Shown piece after piece: positions 28,813 to 38,565 of a stretch of 64,000 bases of DNA. The notes beneath the pieces were generated by a model. It ran no database searches. It was given only the letters and a program-made list of their open reading frames with translations, and was not told the DNA's origin. Every line of letters begins with the position of its first letter. The stretch's first letter is position 1. This stretch comes from Candidatus Acidiferrum typicum. GTDB lineage: Bacteria > Acidobacteriota > Terriglobia > Acidiferrales > UBA7541. The DNA lies in the NCBI GenBank assembly GCA_025463055.1, contig JAOAPV010000064.1:1-64000 (forward strand). The letters run 5' to 3'. Made by a program: the position numbers and the translations under genes.

Positions 28813-29856
28813 ATGAATAGCACATACAAAGCAGTCGAAGTCTCCGCACCAGGCAATCTTCGCGTAGTGGAACGGCCAATCCGTGAACCCGGACCCGGTC
28901 AGGTTCGCATTCGCGTGGAGGCCTGCGGAATCTGTCACACCGATGCCGCCACAGTTATGGGCGTCTACCCGGGTCTGACTCTGCCGCGCGTTCCCGGGCA
29001 TGAAGTCGTTGGCCGCATCGAAGCCTTGGGCAGCGGAGTCTCCAAATGGAAAATCGGTCAACGCGTCGGCGTCGGCTTGATCGCCGGCGAAGACGGCGTG
29101 TGCGAATCGTGCAGGCGCGGCGACTCCGTGAATTGTCAGAACCCCGTCGTACTCGGAGTGACCGTGGACGGAGGATACGCGGAAGTGATGATCGCGGAAG
29201 CACGCGGCCTCGCCTCCATTCCTGACGAGCTCAGTTCCGCAGATGCCGCGCCTCTGCTCTGCGCGGGCATCACCACGTACAACGCTCTTCGCAACGCCGG
29301 CCTGCGCGGTGGAGATGTCGTCGCGGTGCAAGGGGTTGGCGGCCTTGGGCATCTTGGCATCCAGTTTGCCCGGCACATGGGATTCCGCACTGTCGCCATC
29401 GGGCGTGGAGCCGACAAGGAAAAGCTTGCGAAAGATTTGGGCGCGCACGTCTACATCGATGCCGCGGTCGACGATGCCGCAGCGGCTCTGCAGCGGATGG
29501 GAGGCGCCAGAGCCATTCTCGCAACAGCCACCAGCGGTGATGCCATGGGGCCGCTTGTGTCCGGCCTTGCCGCCCGCGGAAAATTCATCCTCGTCGGTGT
29601 ACCCAACGACCCGATCCAATTGAATGCGTTCCCGCTAGTCTTTGGAGGGCGCTCGATCTACGGCAGCCTGACCGGCACGCCGATTGAGAGCGAAGACGCC
29701 CTCGCGTTCAGCGTCCTCGAAAATATCCGCCCGATGATCGAGACCGCTCCTCTCGAGCAGGCCGTGGATGCCTACGCTCGCATGATGCAAGGCAAAGCGC
29801 GCTTCCGCATGGTGCTAGTCACAAAGTACGGAGCCGCGCAACAAGCAAGAAAGTGA
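28813..29856 (+). CDS. Zinc-dependent alcohol dehydrogenase (MDR family)
   Basis: VEACGICHTDAATV, PGHEVVG, VAVQGVGGLGHLGIQFA. Confidence 0.93.
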   Translation: MNSTYKAVEVSAPGNLRVVERPIREPGPGQVRIRVEACGICHTDAATVMGVYPGLTLPRVPGHEVVGRIEALGSGVSKWKIGQRVGVGLIAGEDGVCESCRRGDSVNCQNPVVLGVTVDGGYAEVMIAEARGLASIPDELSSADAAPLLCAGITTYNALRNAGLRGGDVVAVQGVGGLGHLGIQFARHMGFRTVAIGRGADKEKLAKDLGAHVYIDAAVDDAAAALQRMGGARAILATATSGDAMGPLVSGLAARGKFILVGVPNDPIQLNAFPLVFGGRSIYGSLTGTPIESEDALAFSVLENIRPMIETAPLEQAVDAYARMMQGKARFRMVLVTKYGAAQQARK

Positions 29857-29881
29857 AGGCGCATTCCAAGCGCGAGTGAGC

Positions 29882-30778
29882 CTAGACCGCGCCGACCGCT
29901 TTCCCTTTGCGGAATTTGGTGTCGTCCGCGAGGCCGAAGGCTTCCAGCGCCGTGGTTTGCACTTGCTGGCAGAGGGCGTTGATCTCGTTGATACCGTAGT
30001 TCCGGGGGCTGATGAAATACCTCAACTGCTTCTCACCCGCGGGAGTCTCTACAATGCGCAGAACCTCGTCCGCGACGTCCTGAGCATTGCCGGCGTTTGC
30101 GGAAAGTCCCGCGTTGAGCTTCGCCGGGAACTCCTTGGCCGCGCCATACGTGTCGGTGCGAGCCTCATCGGCACCCTTCACGGTGTTGCCGAAAACAGGA
30201 GTCTCATAAGCGCCGGGTTCGAGAATCACGGATTCAATTCCCTGCCCCGCAAGTTCGTAGCTGTACGCCTCGGCCAGCGCCTCCAGTGCAAATTTGCTGG
30301 CGCAATAGAAGCCCGCGGAAGGAAGAACCATGCGGCCCGCTCCGCTGCTGACGTGCATGATCACGCCGCTGCGTTGGCGCCGCATGTGCGGAAGCACAGC
30401 GCGATTTACGCGCACCGGGCCCATGAAATTCGTGTCCATCAGACGCTGCGCCTGTTCGGTGGTGACCGCTTCCTCCAGCCCCGAGAGGTAGTAGCCGGCG
30501 TTGTTGATGGCGACGTCGATGCGCCCGGCTTTGGCCACGGCGGCATCCACAGCCCGCTCGACGGAAGCGTCGTTGGTCACATCCATCTCCAGGACGTGAA
30601 TGGGCAGCGAATCCTTTTCCGCAAGCGCGCGAATTTCCGCGGTATTCTTGGCATTGCGGCCTCCGGGATCGCGCATCGTCGCGAAAACGGTGTGCCCCTT
30701 GCGAGCCAGGGTTTCGGTGAACAGTCTGCCAAAGCCGGTGCTGGAACCAGTAATGAGAACCACTTGCTTGGAATTCAT
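29882..30778 (-). CDS. SDR family oxidoreductase
   Basis: VVLITGSSTGFGRLFTETLA, NNAG, YCASKFALEALAEA. Confidence 0.93.
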   Translation of the reverse strand: MNSKQVVLITGSSTGFGRLFTETLARKGHTVFATMRDPGGRNAKNTAEIRALAEKDSLPIHVLEMDVTNDASVERAVDAAVAKAGRIDVAINNAGYYLSGLEEAVTTEQAQRLMDTNFMGPVRVNRAVLPHMRRQRSGVIMHVSSGAGRMVLPSAGFYCASKFALEALAEAYSYELAGQGIESVILEPGAYETPVFGNTVKGADEARTDTYGAAKEFPAKLNAGLSANAGNAQDVADEVLRIVETPAGEKQLRYFISPRNYGINEINALCQQVQTTALEAFGLADDTKFRKGKAVGAV

Positions 30779-30924
30779 AATTGTTTCTCCTTTATGGCGC
30801 TACCGTAACCGAGTTTGATGCCGCGCAAGGCAGCCGGATACGACCGAAGGATCAGATAATTGTAAGAATTTGTGATGGTAGCGCTACGCCAGTTGATCGG
30901 CAAGGTCGAAGGCATTCCTTGTAG

Positions 30925-30946
30925 GGGCACGGCTTTAGCCGTGCCC
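30925..30946. repeat. REP-like perfect palindrome
   Basis: GGGCACGGCT-TT-AGCCGTGCCC, 10/10 arms, flanked by GTAGG. Confidence 0.8.
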
Positions 30947-31040
30947 GCGCCACGTTTCACCGGCTTCTTCGCTAGTTATTTGCATCCTAATTCTTGGGCA
31001 CGATACTTCCAGCAGCTATATAATCCTTGCGAGCACTGAA

Positions 31041-31523
31041 ATGTCCCATAAGCACACGCTCGATCCGATCGTCGCGGCCGCACTTTCGTTCTGGATGGCC
31101 GCCGCCGCATGCGTCATTGGCTGCATGCAGCCCGTGCTCGCCCCCGCGCTCGCCAACGCCACACCACAAAGGGAAGTCGCACCACAAAACGAAGTATCGA
31201 TTGGCCGGGGTCATTCACGGAATCAGACGCACGCGGGTCCAATGCCGGATATGGACTGCTGCAATCACGAAAAAAGTCCTTCCGATCCCGCAAGCGACAA
31301 GAAACCTCATCACGAAGCAGTCTCCTGCTGCCCACTCGACGCCAGGGTAACTCCGGCTCAAAAATTTGCACCACCATCAGCAATAGCGTTCAAAATCGAC
31401 GTCGTCTCCTCCACGGAATTCAATCTCCCATTCGCTCTGTTTCGACGCTCTCTACTGATCGACGATGCGCTCTGGCATAGCGGAAGAGATACCCTCCTCA
31501 AGACCCACGTCCTGCGCATTTAG
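31041..31523 (+). CDS. Secreted Cys/His-rich hypothetical protein (possible metal-related)
   Basis: N-terminal hydrophobic segment, MPDMDCCNHEK...HHEAVSCCP motifs. Confidence 0.6.
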   Translation: MSHKHTLDPIVAAALSFWMAAAACVIGCMQPVLAPALANATPQREVAPQNEVSIGRGHSRNQTHAGPMPDMDCCNHEKSPSDPASDKKPHHEAVSCCPLDARVTPAQKFAPPSAIAFKIDVVSSTEFNLPFALFRRSLLIDDALWHSGRDTLLKTHVLRI

Positions 31524-31621
31524 AACCATCCAACGCAGTTCGCTCTTTCCTTACGGATGCCCTCACGGACAAACAGGCTATCCGTGTGACAACAACCCTT
31601 CATTCCAAAAAGGAGAAAGTC

Positions 31622-31753
31622 ATGAAGAGCATCAGAGCAATTCTGTTGATAGCCGTAGTCGCATTCGGCCTCACAGGAGTGGTAAACGCAGCCAACGCTT
31701 CGTGCTGCGCTTCCGCCGATTGTTGCGCGTCCTGTTCCGGATGTGGAAAGTAA
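31622..31753 (+). CDS. 43-aa secreted Cys-rich peptide (not in ORF track)
   Basis: ATG...TAA translates MKSIRAILLIAVVAFGLTGVVNAANASCCASADCCASCSGCGK; purine-rich aaaggagaaagtc directly upstream as SD. Confidence 0.75.
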   Translation: MKSIRAILLIAVVAFGLTGVVNAANASCCASADCCASCSGCGK

Positions 31754-31954
31754 GCACCTAGCATGAAAATGAGGCGCGAGCGCAATCCCAGCTCGCGCCT
31801 CTTCCTTTTCGTCTCGCACGTTGCCCTTTTGCATTCGTTCGCAGGGCAACGATCTTATTTCCTGATTCCCACATCGTCTTCGCTCGAATCGCCGCCAACA
31901 GTTGCCGCCGCCTCATAAAAGGTAGCCGCCGCAGCTTGTGATACACTCACCTCG

Positions 31955-32272
31955 ATGCGACCCAAATTCGTGCGCGCCATCGCAACGATTCTCTTGGTGA
32001 CCTGTCTTGTTTGCCCACTAGTTGAGATGTTCGACCACTGGGATCACACCTTTCAAACCGGGAACGACACCGAGTACGCTTTGGTCGTTCTCGCGCTATG
32101 CCTGGGATTGGCGTATTCGTTCGCACGCTTCATCGTCAAATGTCTTGTGGCTCGCTGCACTGCAACATTTGCCTCCACGCCTTCCCTGCGGATCTCTTTT
32201 CTATTACCGCAATTCACTTTCAGCTCGCTTGTTAATGCGATAGGTCCCCCTCCTCTCGAACTCCGTATTTAG
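31955..32272 (+). CDS. Small hypothetical membrane protein
   Basis: Two hydrophobic helices; FDHWDHTFQTGNDTEYALVVLALCLGLAYSF. Confidence 0.6.
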   Translation: MRPKFVRAIATILLVTCLVCPLVEMFDHWDHTFQTGNDTEYALVVLALCLGLAYSFARFIVKCLVARCTATFASTPSLRISFLLPQFTFSSLVNAIGPPPLELRI

Positions 32273-32399
32273 AAGCCCTCAATAGCTCGTCCACAAAGCT
32301 TGCTTTCATCACGAATTTCCTCGCTCCACTGTGCGCGGCGGACCGTCCGCGAAATTCGACCTGAAGATTCTTTTCAGCATCGCTGGAGTGGTGACCCGA

Positions 32400-35321
32400 A
32401 TGATTCTCAATCGCCCCTTGCGCTCTTCACGCCATTTTGCAATCGACCTTGCATTGTCACTTCTCTGCCTGGTGGGTGTAGCCAGCGCAGGCGCTCAAAC
32501 CTCGCGAATTGGAACGACCCTTCAGGGCACTGTGACCGACAGCAGTGGCGCTGTCATTCCCAACTCAAAGGTTATCCTGCGCAATGTTCTGACTAATCAA
32601 ACTCGGAATGTAGAAGCTAACCAGCAGGGCTTTTTTCGAGCGGAGCAGCTTACCGTGGGCACCTATGAAGTGCGCGTCGAACAGCCTGGTTTCGCACTGT
32701 ATCAGCACGCGCCGATTCAACTCAGTCTTGGGCAGACCGTCCATCTCGACATCGTACTTGCGCCAGCGTCTGAATCCGCCAGCGTCACAGTAAGCGCGCA
32801 GCCCTCGGTAATGGATACATCCCAGACGTCAGTCGTATCGTCGATCGACCAGGAGAGAATCGAGGAGTTGCCTGTGCGCAATCGCAACTACCTTGATTTC
32901 GTGCTCCTTGCGCCAGGCGTATCCAGCGCTCCCACCGCATCTTCTGCGTCTGGTGCCGCATCCTTGAGCGGCAGCGGTTTCACCTTCGGCGGTCTGCGCA
33001 CGCGCAGCAACAACATTTCCATCGATGGCGTGGATAACAACGATGAATACTCGGGATCAAGCCGTACCGAACTGTCGCCGGAAATCGTGCAGGAATTCCA
33101 AGTTGTGAACAATGGACTTTCGGCGGAGTCCGGCGGCGCTTCGGGCGGCTCGATCAACGTCATCACTCGTTCCGGCACAAACATCATGCACGGCGATGCT
33201 TTTCTATTCGCGCAGGATGGTGCATTGAATGCGCGCGAGCCTTTCGAGGCCGACCCAGGGAAGCCATCCTTTCGACGCTTTCGCGGCGGTGCGTCTCTGG
33301 GCGGTCCCCTAGTGAGAGACCGTACGTTTTACTATACGGCGGCGGAGCAGGAGCACAATCGCGGACAGGCTAGCTCAGATATCGACCCCTCGGTCGTATC
33401 CAGCATAAACACGTTTCTCGCATCCGGGGCTTTTCCCGGTTTGACCACGCGCCATCTCGCGGCAGATTTCTTTCCGATTGCGCGCGCAGAGACCGAAGCT
33501 GCCGGCAAGCTCGATCACCAACTCACGAAAAATACGACGCTGATGGTTCGCTACGTATTCACGAACAGTAAGGAATCTGGCGATGCCTTCAACAACAGTG
33601 GCTTGATGGATGCCAGCGCACGCGGCAGTAGCTTCACCAGCGACAATGCTCTATCGGCGGCACTTACATCCGTCCTTGGGTCACAAGCAGTTAGCGATTT
33701 CCGGTTTCAAGCCGCCACCCGCCATGCGGTGCTCCGCACGAACGAGGCCTTCGGCCCCGGAATCGATATAGCAGGAGTGGCTGAGTTCGGGCGGCCCTAC
33801 AGTGGGAACAGCGCCCGCCGCGAAAACCATTATCAGGCGAACTACGCGTACTCGCGGACCCTGGGGAAACATCTCTGGAAAATCGGCGGCACGGTGAATC
33901 GCGTTCGGCTGCGTGCCGATGTTCCTGACGGCTTCGGTGGAGATTATCTCTTCAACTCCCTAGCGGATTTTCTTGCCGGAGCACCCGATCAGTTTCGGCA
34001 GGCTTTCGGCAACCCGAATGTGGATTTCCCGGTGACGAGTTTCGGCGGTTTCGTCCAGGATCACTGGTCGTTCACACGGCAACTCACGATCGACCTCGGC
34101 GTGCGATACGACTTCGAGCGTCTGCCCGCAGGGTTCAATCAAGACACCAACAACCTCAGCCCGCGAATTGGCTTAGCCTGGAGCCCTTCCGCCAAGTGGG
34201 TGTTCCGCGCAGGGTACGGTATATTCTTCGACCGCTACGTTCTCGCCAACCTCGCGCGCGCCATCCAGAAAAATGGTTCACAGGCGTTTGAGCAAGTAGC
34301 GGATGGTAACGCCTCAGCAAATCTCTTTGCGGCCAACGCAGGCGGCCCGCTGTCCGCGCCAGCGCCCGCGATCGCAACATCCATTTTTCGCCCGGACCCA
34401 CGCATGGCCACTCCCTATAGTCAGCAGGCCAACGCAGGCGCTGAATACCTGCTCGCGAAAAATCTCACGCTGCGCGCTGACTACTTGTTTGTTCACGGGC
34501 TCAAATTGCCTAGAACCATCAACATAAATCTGTTGCCGCCCGTTGCCCTCACGCCTGCAAACGCACCTAATCTAGCCATTCCAAATCCGACGCCCCAACA
34601 GATCGGCAGGGAAGTGTTTACGCCGGCTCGAGCAACGCCGCAGTTCGACGACATCTATCAGCTACAGAATTCCGCTGCATCCACCTACAACGGCGGTTCA
34701 CTAACGCTCAGCCGCCGAATGAACGCAGAACTGGAATTCTCCGCGAGTTACACACTCTCAAAAACATTCGACACCGCTTCCGACTACGACGAGCAACCGC
34801 AGAATCCTTTTAATCTGCGGGCAGAGAATGCAATCTCACGCCAGCACCAACAGCAACGTTTCGTATTCAACGCTCTATGGGACCTGCCCATCGGCGACGA
34901 AGACGAGAAAGGCGGGAAGGCAGAAGAAAACAGCGGATGGCTAACCCAAACGTTCAGTCATATTGAAGTGGCCCCGATTCTGACCCTCGAGAGTGGCCGG
35001 CCCGTGAGCCCGCTGACGGGTCTTGACTCGAATCGAAGCCACGCTTTTCCTCTTTCAGCAAGGCCGCTTGACCTCGGAAGGAACTCCCTCAAGACTCCCG
35101 CAATATTCACGATGGATTTGCGCGTTCTTAAGTACTTCCCGTTCGGCGGGGCGAAACGCCTCGACGTAGTAGCGGAATTCTTCAACCTGTTCAACCGCAC
35201 GAACGTCTCGGAGATCAATCCGGTCTTCGGCTCAGGTGTGTCGCCAATAGCCGGGTTTAGGCAGCCGCTTGCAGGAACCGGCGCTCGCCAAATTCAGTTC
35301 TCTTTGGACTTCGAGTTTTGA
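32400..35321 (+). CDS. TonB-dependent receptor with N-terminal carboxypeptidase-regulatory-like domain (Oar-like)
   Basis: LQGTVTDSSGAVIPNSKVILRN; plug region ELPVRNRNYLDFVLLAPGV; C-terminal QFSLDFEF barrel end. Confidence 0.92.
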   Translation: MILNRPLRSSRHFAIDLALSLLCLVGVASAGAQTSRIGTTLQGTVTDSSGAVIPNSKVILRNVLTNQTRNVEANQQGFFRAEQLTVGTYEVRVEQPGFALYQHAPIQLSLGQTVHLDIVLAPASESASVTVSAQPSVMDTSQTSVVSSIDQERIEELPVRNRNYLDFVLLAPGVSSAPTASSASGAASLSGSGFTFGGLRTRSNNISIDGVDNNDEYSGSSRTELSPEIVQEFQVVNNGLSAESGGASGGSINVITRSGTNIMHGDAFLFAQDGALNAREPFEADPGKPSFRRFRGGASLGGPLVRDRTFYYTAAEQEHNRGQASSDIDPSVVSSINTFLASGAFPGLTTRHLAADFFPIARAETEAAGKLDHQLTKNTTLMVRYVFTNSKESGDAFNNSGLMDASARGSSFTSDNALSAALTSVLGSQAVSDFRFQAATRHAVLRTNEAFGPGIDIAGVAEFGRPYSGNSARRENHYQANYAYSRTLGKHLWKIGGTVNRVRLRADVPDGFGGDYLFNSLADFLAGAPDQFRQAFGNPNVDFPVTSFGGFVQDHWSFTRQLTIDLGVRYDFERLPAGFNQDTNNLSPRIGLAWSPSAKWVFRAGYGIFFDRYVLANLARAIQKNGSQAFEQVADGNASANLFAANAGGPLSAPAPAIATSIFRPDPRMATPYSQQANAGAEYLLAKNLTLRADYLFVHGLKLPRTININLLPPVALTPANAPNLAIPNPTPQQIGREVFTPARATPQFDDIYQLQNSAASTYNGGSLTLSRRMNAELEFSASYTLSKTFDTASDYDEQPQNPFNLRAENAISRQHQQQRFVFNALWDLPIGDEDEKGGKAEENSGWLTQTFSHIEVAPILTLESGRPVSPLTGLDSNRSHAFPLSARPLDLGRNSLKTPAIFTMDLRVLKYFPFGGAKRLDVVAEFFNLFNRTNVSEINPVFGSGVSPIAGFRQPLAGTGARQIQFSLDFEF

Positions 35322-35357
35322 GAAACACCCAGAAGACTGCGGTTTCTTAGACTTTCG

Positions 35358-35416
35358 CGCAAGCCATTCAATCCACACCTCTTAATTTCTCACTTGACAA
35401 ATAGTAACGGATGCGG
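35358..35416. repeat. Direct repeat copy 1 (59 bp)
   Basis: cgcaagccattcaatccacacctcttaatttctcacttgacaaatagtaacggatgcgg. Confidence 0.85.
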
Positions 35417-35562
35417 CGGGTGGCCCATCCTTGCGCCGTTGGTTCTTGCAAGGGTGGGGCTTTTGACGTTCGTCTTTGGGTGGGTTGCCTGCCCTCTCGG
35501 TTCCTGAAGAGCGGGAATTGGTTCCTTTTGTTCCTTTCTTCTGATTTGTTCATACACTCGTC

Positions 35563-35621
35563 CGCAAGCGATTCAATGCACAGCCCTTAATTTCTCACTT
35601 GCCAAACAGTAACGGATGCGG
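35563..35621. repeat. Direct repeat copy 2 (59 bp)
   Basis: cgcaagcgattcaatgcacagcccttaatttctcacttgccaaacagtaacggatgcgg, about 90% identical to copy 1. Confidence 0.85.
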
Positions 35622-36073
35622 TAATCTCTGGCTCAAGGTCCTGCTGACAGTGTCCCCGTTTCGTCCCTTCCTTTTTCCCCAACCCAGGGTGTTTCCCGCA
35701 AACGATCGATTTTTTACTCCTTTGTTTTCAACATCTCCTGAACTGCTTTTCCCGCAACCCCTTTGTTTTCACAACCATCTGCGTTGCCCGGGGGTGTGGG
35801 CGACCCGCTCGCCTTTCAACACCAACTTTGACGCCAAAAGACCTAACTCCTTTACCGCTTATTACATACATGTAAGCCTTCTGTTTTCAAACGATTGCGC
35901 ACTCTTTTGCCCAACGGGAATTGCGTATATCCCGTACTTTCAATCGCTTCCGCACTCTTTCGTTGTCAACGGGGGTGGTACCCCCTCCCTCGTCGCATCC
36001 GACGTTCTTGCTTCTTTTTTCGACGTCTCTGCGGCTAATCTCTCCGCAATCTGCGCCTTGGCTATCGCGTATC

Positions 36074-37585
36074 ATGAGTGCACGTCCAACGTTTCAGAGG
36101 AGTTCCCTGCTCATGGCCTCGACTGCAAGCGCGGCAGCATCCACGGCAGCGCCGATCCGGCCGCCTGGGCCGCGGGGGCTTCCCTGGATCGGCACCTCTT
36201 TCATGGCGAGCCGCGATTCCACGCGCACGCTCTCGCGCTGGGCACGCGAGTATGGCGACATCGTCTTCTACCGCTTCCTGGATTTTCCGATTTACGTTCT
36301 CTTTCACCCCCAGCACGTCGAACAAGTTTTGCTCGGCAAGACCGGCAACTTCGTCAAGGGCATGACCGCGCGCGCCAATCCAGAGCTGTTTGGCAACGGC
36401 CTGCTCACCAGCGACGGCGATTTTTGGCGCCGGCAAAGGCGCTTGAGCAATCCTGCGTTTCACCGCGAAAGCATTGCGCGTTATGCGGAGATCACCGTGG
36501 AGGAGGCCGCGAACCTTTCGGAACGGTGGACGACCGGCGAAACGCGCAACATTCACAACGACATGATGAATGTCACGCTGCGCATCGTCTTGCGCTCGCT
36601 CTTCGGCACGCACCTGGCCGAACACATGAAAATAATCGAACCCGCGCTCGAAGCCATCATGGCCAGCTCCACCGGCTTCAATTCCATCGCGTTTTTCCTG
36701 CGCATTCCTACGCCCGCGCGCAAGCGGCACTTTCTGGGCGTCGAGCAGTTGAACAAAGTCGTCTACGACTTGATTGCCCGCGGACGAGAGAAACTCAAGA
36801 ACGCCGAGCACTCCACGCAAGGTACAAACACGCAAACTGGCGGCGCGCCAACTGGTGGGCCAAAGGACCTACTCACGCTGCTGCTGACCGCGCGCGACGA
36901 CGACGGCAATTCCATGAGCGACCAGCAACTTCGCGACGAGGTGATCACGCTGCTGCTCGCTGGACACGAGACCACCGCGCTGAATCTGTCCTGGAGTTGG
37001 TATCTGCTGGCCGAGCATCCGGAAGTAGAACAGAAGCTGCACGCGGAACTCGACGCCGTGCTCGGCGGCCGCACGCCATGCGCGAGCGACATTCCGAAGC
37101 TCCAGTACACGGACAAAGTAATTCGCGAGACGCTGCGGCTCTACCCGCCCGCCTGGCGGATTTTCCGCCAGACCGAGGAGGCGTTTCAAGTAGGCGAGTA
37201 CACCTTGCCCGCCGGCTCCAACATTGTGCTGAGCCAATGGGTGACGCAGCGCGACCCGCGCTGGTTCCCCGAACCCGACCGCTTCCTTCCGGAGCGCTGG
37301 AACGAAGAAGCCGCTGCGAAGGTGCCGCGCTTCGCCTACTTTCCGTTCGGCGGCGGACCCCGCGTTTGCATCGGCGCCGGCTTCGCGATGATGGAAGCAA
37401 CGCTGCTGCTCGCGACGATCGCGCAGCGCTTTCGCATGCACTTGGCGCCGAATCAGCGGATCAGTCCGATGCCCAGCATCACGCTGCGGCCGAGGAATGG
37501 GATTCGCGTCACGCTAGAGCAGCGAGCGAACACAGATGTGGCCCGGGAACGCCAAGCTCCCGATTGGCGCTCTGCGCGCGCTTGA
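36074..37585 (+). CDS. Cytochrome P450
   Basis: I-helix LLAGHETTALNL, ExxR ETLR, heme loop FPFGGGPRVCIGAGFA. Confidence 0.95.
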   Translation: MSARPTFQRSSLLMASTASAAASTAAPIRPPGPRGLPWIGTSFMASRDSTRTLSRWAREYGDIVFYRFLDFPIYVLFHPQHVEQVLLGKTGNFVKGMTARANPELFGNGLLTSDGDFWRRQRRLSNPAFHRESIARYAEITVEEAANLSERWTTGETRNIHNDMMNVTLRIVLRSLFGTHLAEHMKIIEPALEAIMASSTGFNSIAFFLRIPTPARKRHFLGVEQLNKVVYDLIARGREKLKNAEHSTQGTNTQTGGAPTGGPKDLLTLLLTARDDDGNSMSDQQLRDEVITLLLAGHETTALNLSWSWYLLAEHPEVEQKLHAELDAVLGGRTPCASDIPKLQYTDKVIRETLRLYPPAWRIFRQTEEAFQVGEYTLPAGSNIVLSQWVTQRDPRWFPEPDRFLPERWNEEAAAKVPRFAYFPFGGGPRVCIGAGFAMMEATLLLATIAQRFRMHLAPNQRISPMPSITLRPRNGIRVTLEQRANTDVARERQAPDWRSARA

Positions 37586-38073
37586 CCGTGGAAACGAGGC
37601 GAAAGCCAGCATCCTTTAAAGATCAGAAGGAAAAAAAACTACAAGGGCCACAAATCAAAAAGGATTTTCTTCAGGTAAACGAGGAGCATCAAGCTGGACG
37701 TCAGCATGATGAAAAGCAGGTTCCAGAAAATGAATCGCGACTCCAGCACATAGGAGCGCCGGAGCCTGGAAGGAAGCGATAAAAGAGCGGTTCTCATAAA
37801 TTCATTCACCGAACTGTTTTGCGGGCGCCGGCGGTCCATTTCCAGTTCGGCTTCGCAAGCGAAGGAATGAAGTCCGGTCCGGCGCCCTACTGGAACGACT
37901 CTAAACCAGCGCCGAAATCGCACAATCAGGTAAACACCTTCATTTCGCAGCAAGTAAGTACTAGCAAGCGTCGGAAAAGGCAAGCGAAAAAAAACGTAGA
38001 AACAAAAGCAGAGGCTGAATATAGGTTGTCGTACTAGGAAGAACTAAGGATGTTGTTGTAGGTGGACGACGAA

Positions 38074-38565
38074 TCAGTTTCGCGCCGAACGCGCGGGGTG
38101 CAGAACTTGGCGCGCGGTTTCCAGGCGGCGCTCTTCCACGATGCTGCGCTGGGCTTCGGCGCGCGCGGCAAGGTGCTCGTAATCCAGGCCGCGCAGCCGG
38201 GTGTCGGTCTCAGCAACCGTGCCCAAAGCGCGCCATAGCGCCCATTTCCCGTGGATTCCGAGCTCCAGGAATTCGAGCGCTTCAAAAGTACCAACACCGT
38301 TCTGCGCGCCGCGCCTCAGCTTCAAGCGGCTAAACTTCTCGGTTATCCACGCGGTAAGCTCCTTCACTTCGCTGGAACCCACGCCCACGCGATCAGCCAG
38401 GTCCTGCAAGGTCTCGCGATCAGCCTGAATTTCGCGGAGCAGGCTCGATGCAAAGCGGCCAAGCCGCTCGCCATCGTGCTCATCGCGTATGAATTCGAGC
38501 AAACTGATAGCATGCACCGAGCCAGCCAAATGGTCGTGTAAGTAAGTGGCTAATGGATCGCTCAT
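38074..38565 (-). CDS. Hypothetical helical protein (ferritin-like-style composition)
   Basis: SDPLATYLHDHLAGSVHAISLLEFIRDEHDGERLGRFASSLLREIQADRETL. Confidence 0.7.
   Translation of the reverse strand: MSDPLATYLHDHLAGSVHAISLLEFIRDEHDGERLGRFASSLLREIQADRETLQDLADRVGVGSSEVKELTAWITEKFSRLKLRRGAQNGVGTFEALEFLELGIHGKWALWRALGTVAETDTRLRGLDYEHLAARAEAQRSIVEERRLETARQVLHPARSARN

Noticed and set aside
28660-29619. 319-aa minus-strand ORF opposite the alcohol dehydrogenase
   Set aside because: Antisense to a canonical MDR alcohol dehydrogenase; no recognisable motifs.
35599-37782. 727-aa plus-strand ORF overlapping the P450 gene
   Set aside because: Low-complexity Arg/Ala/His-rich translation in an alternative frame of a clear cytochrome P450 CDS; shadow ORF of GC-rich sequence.
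37639-37983. 114-aa minus-strand ORF with C-terminal hydrophobic segment
   Set aside because: N-terminal half looks like random GC-rich translation; only weak support for a short TM protein, so not listed as a CDS.
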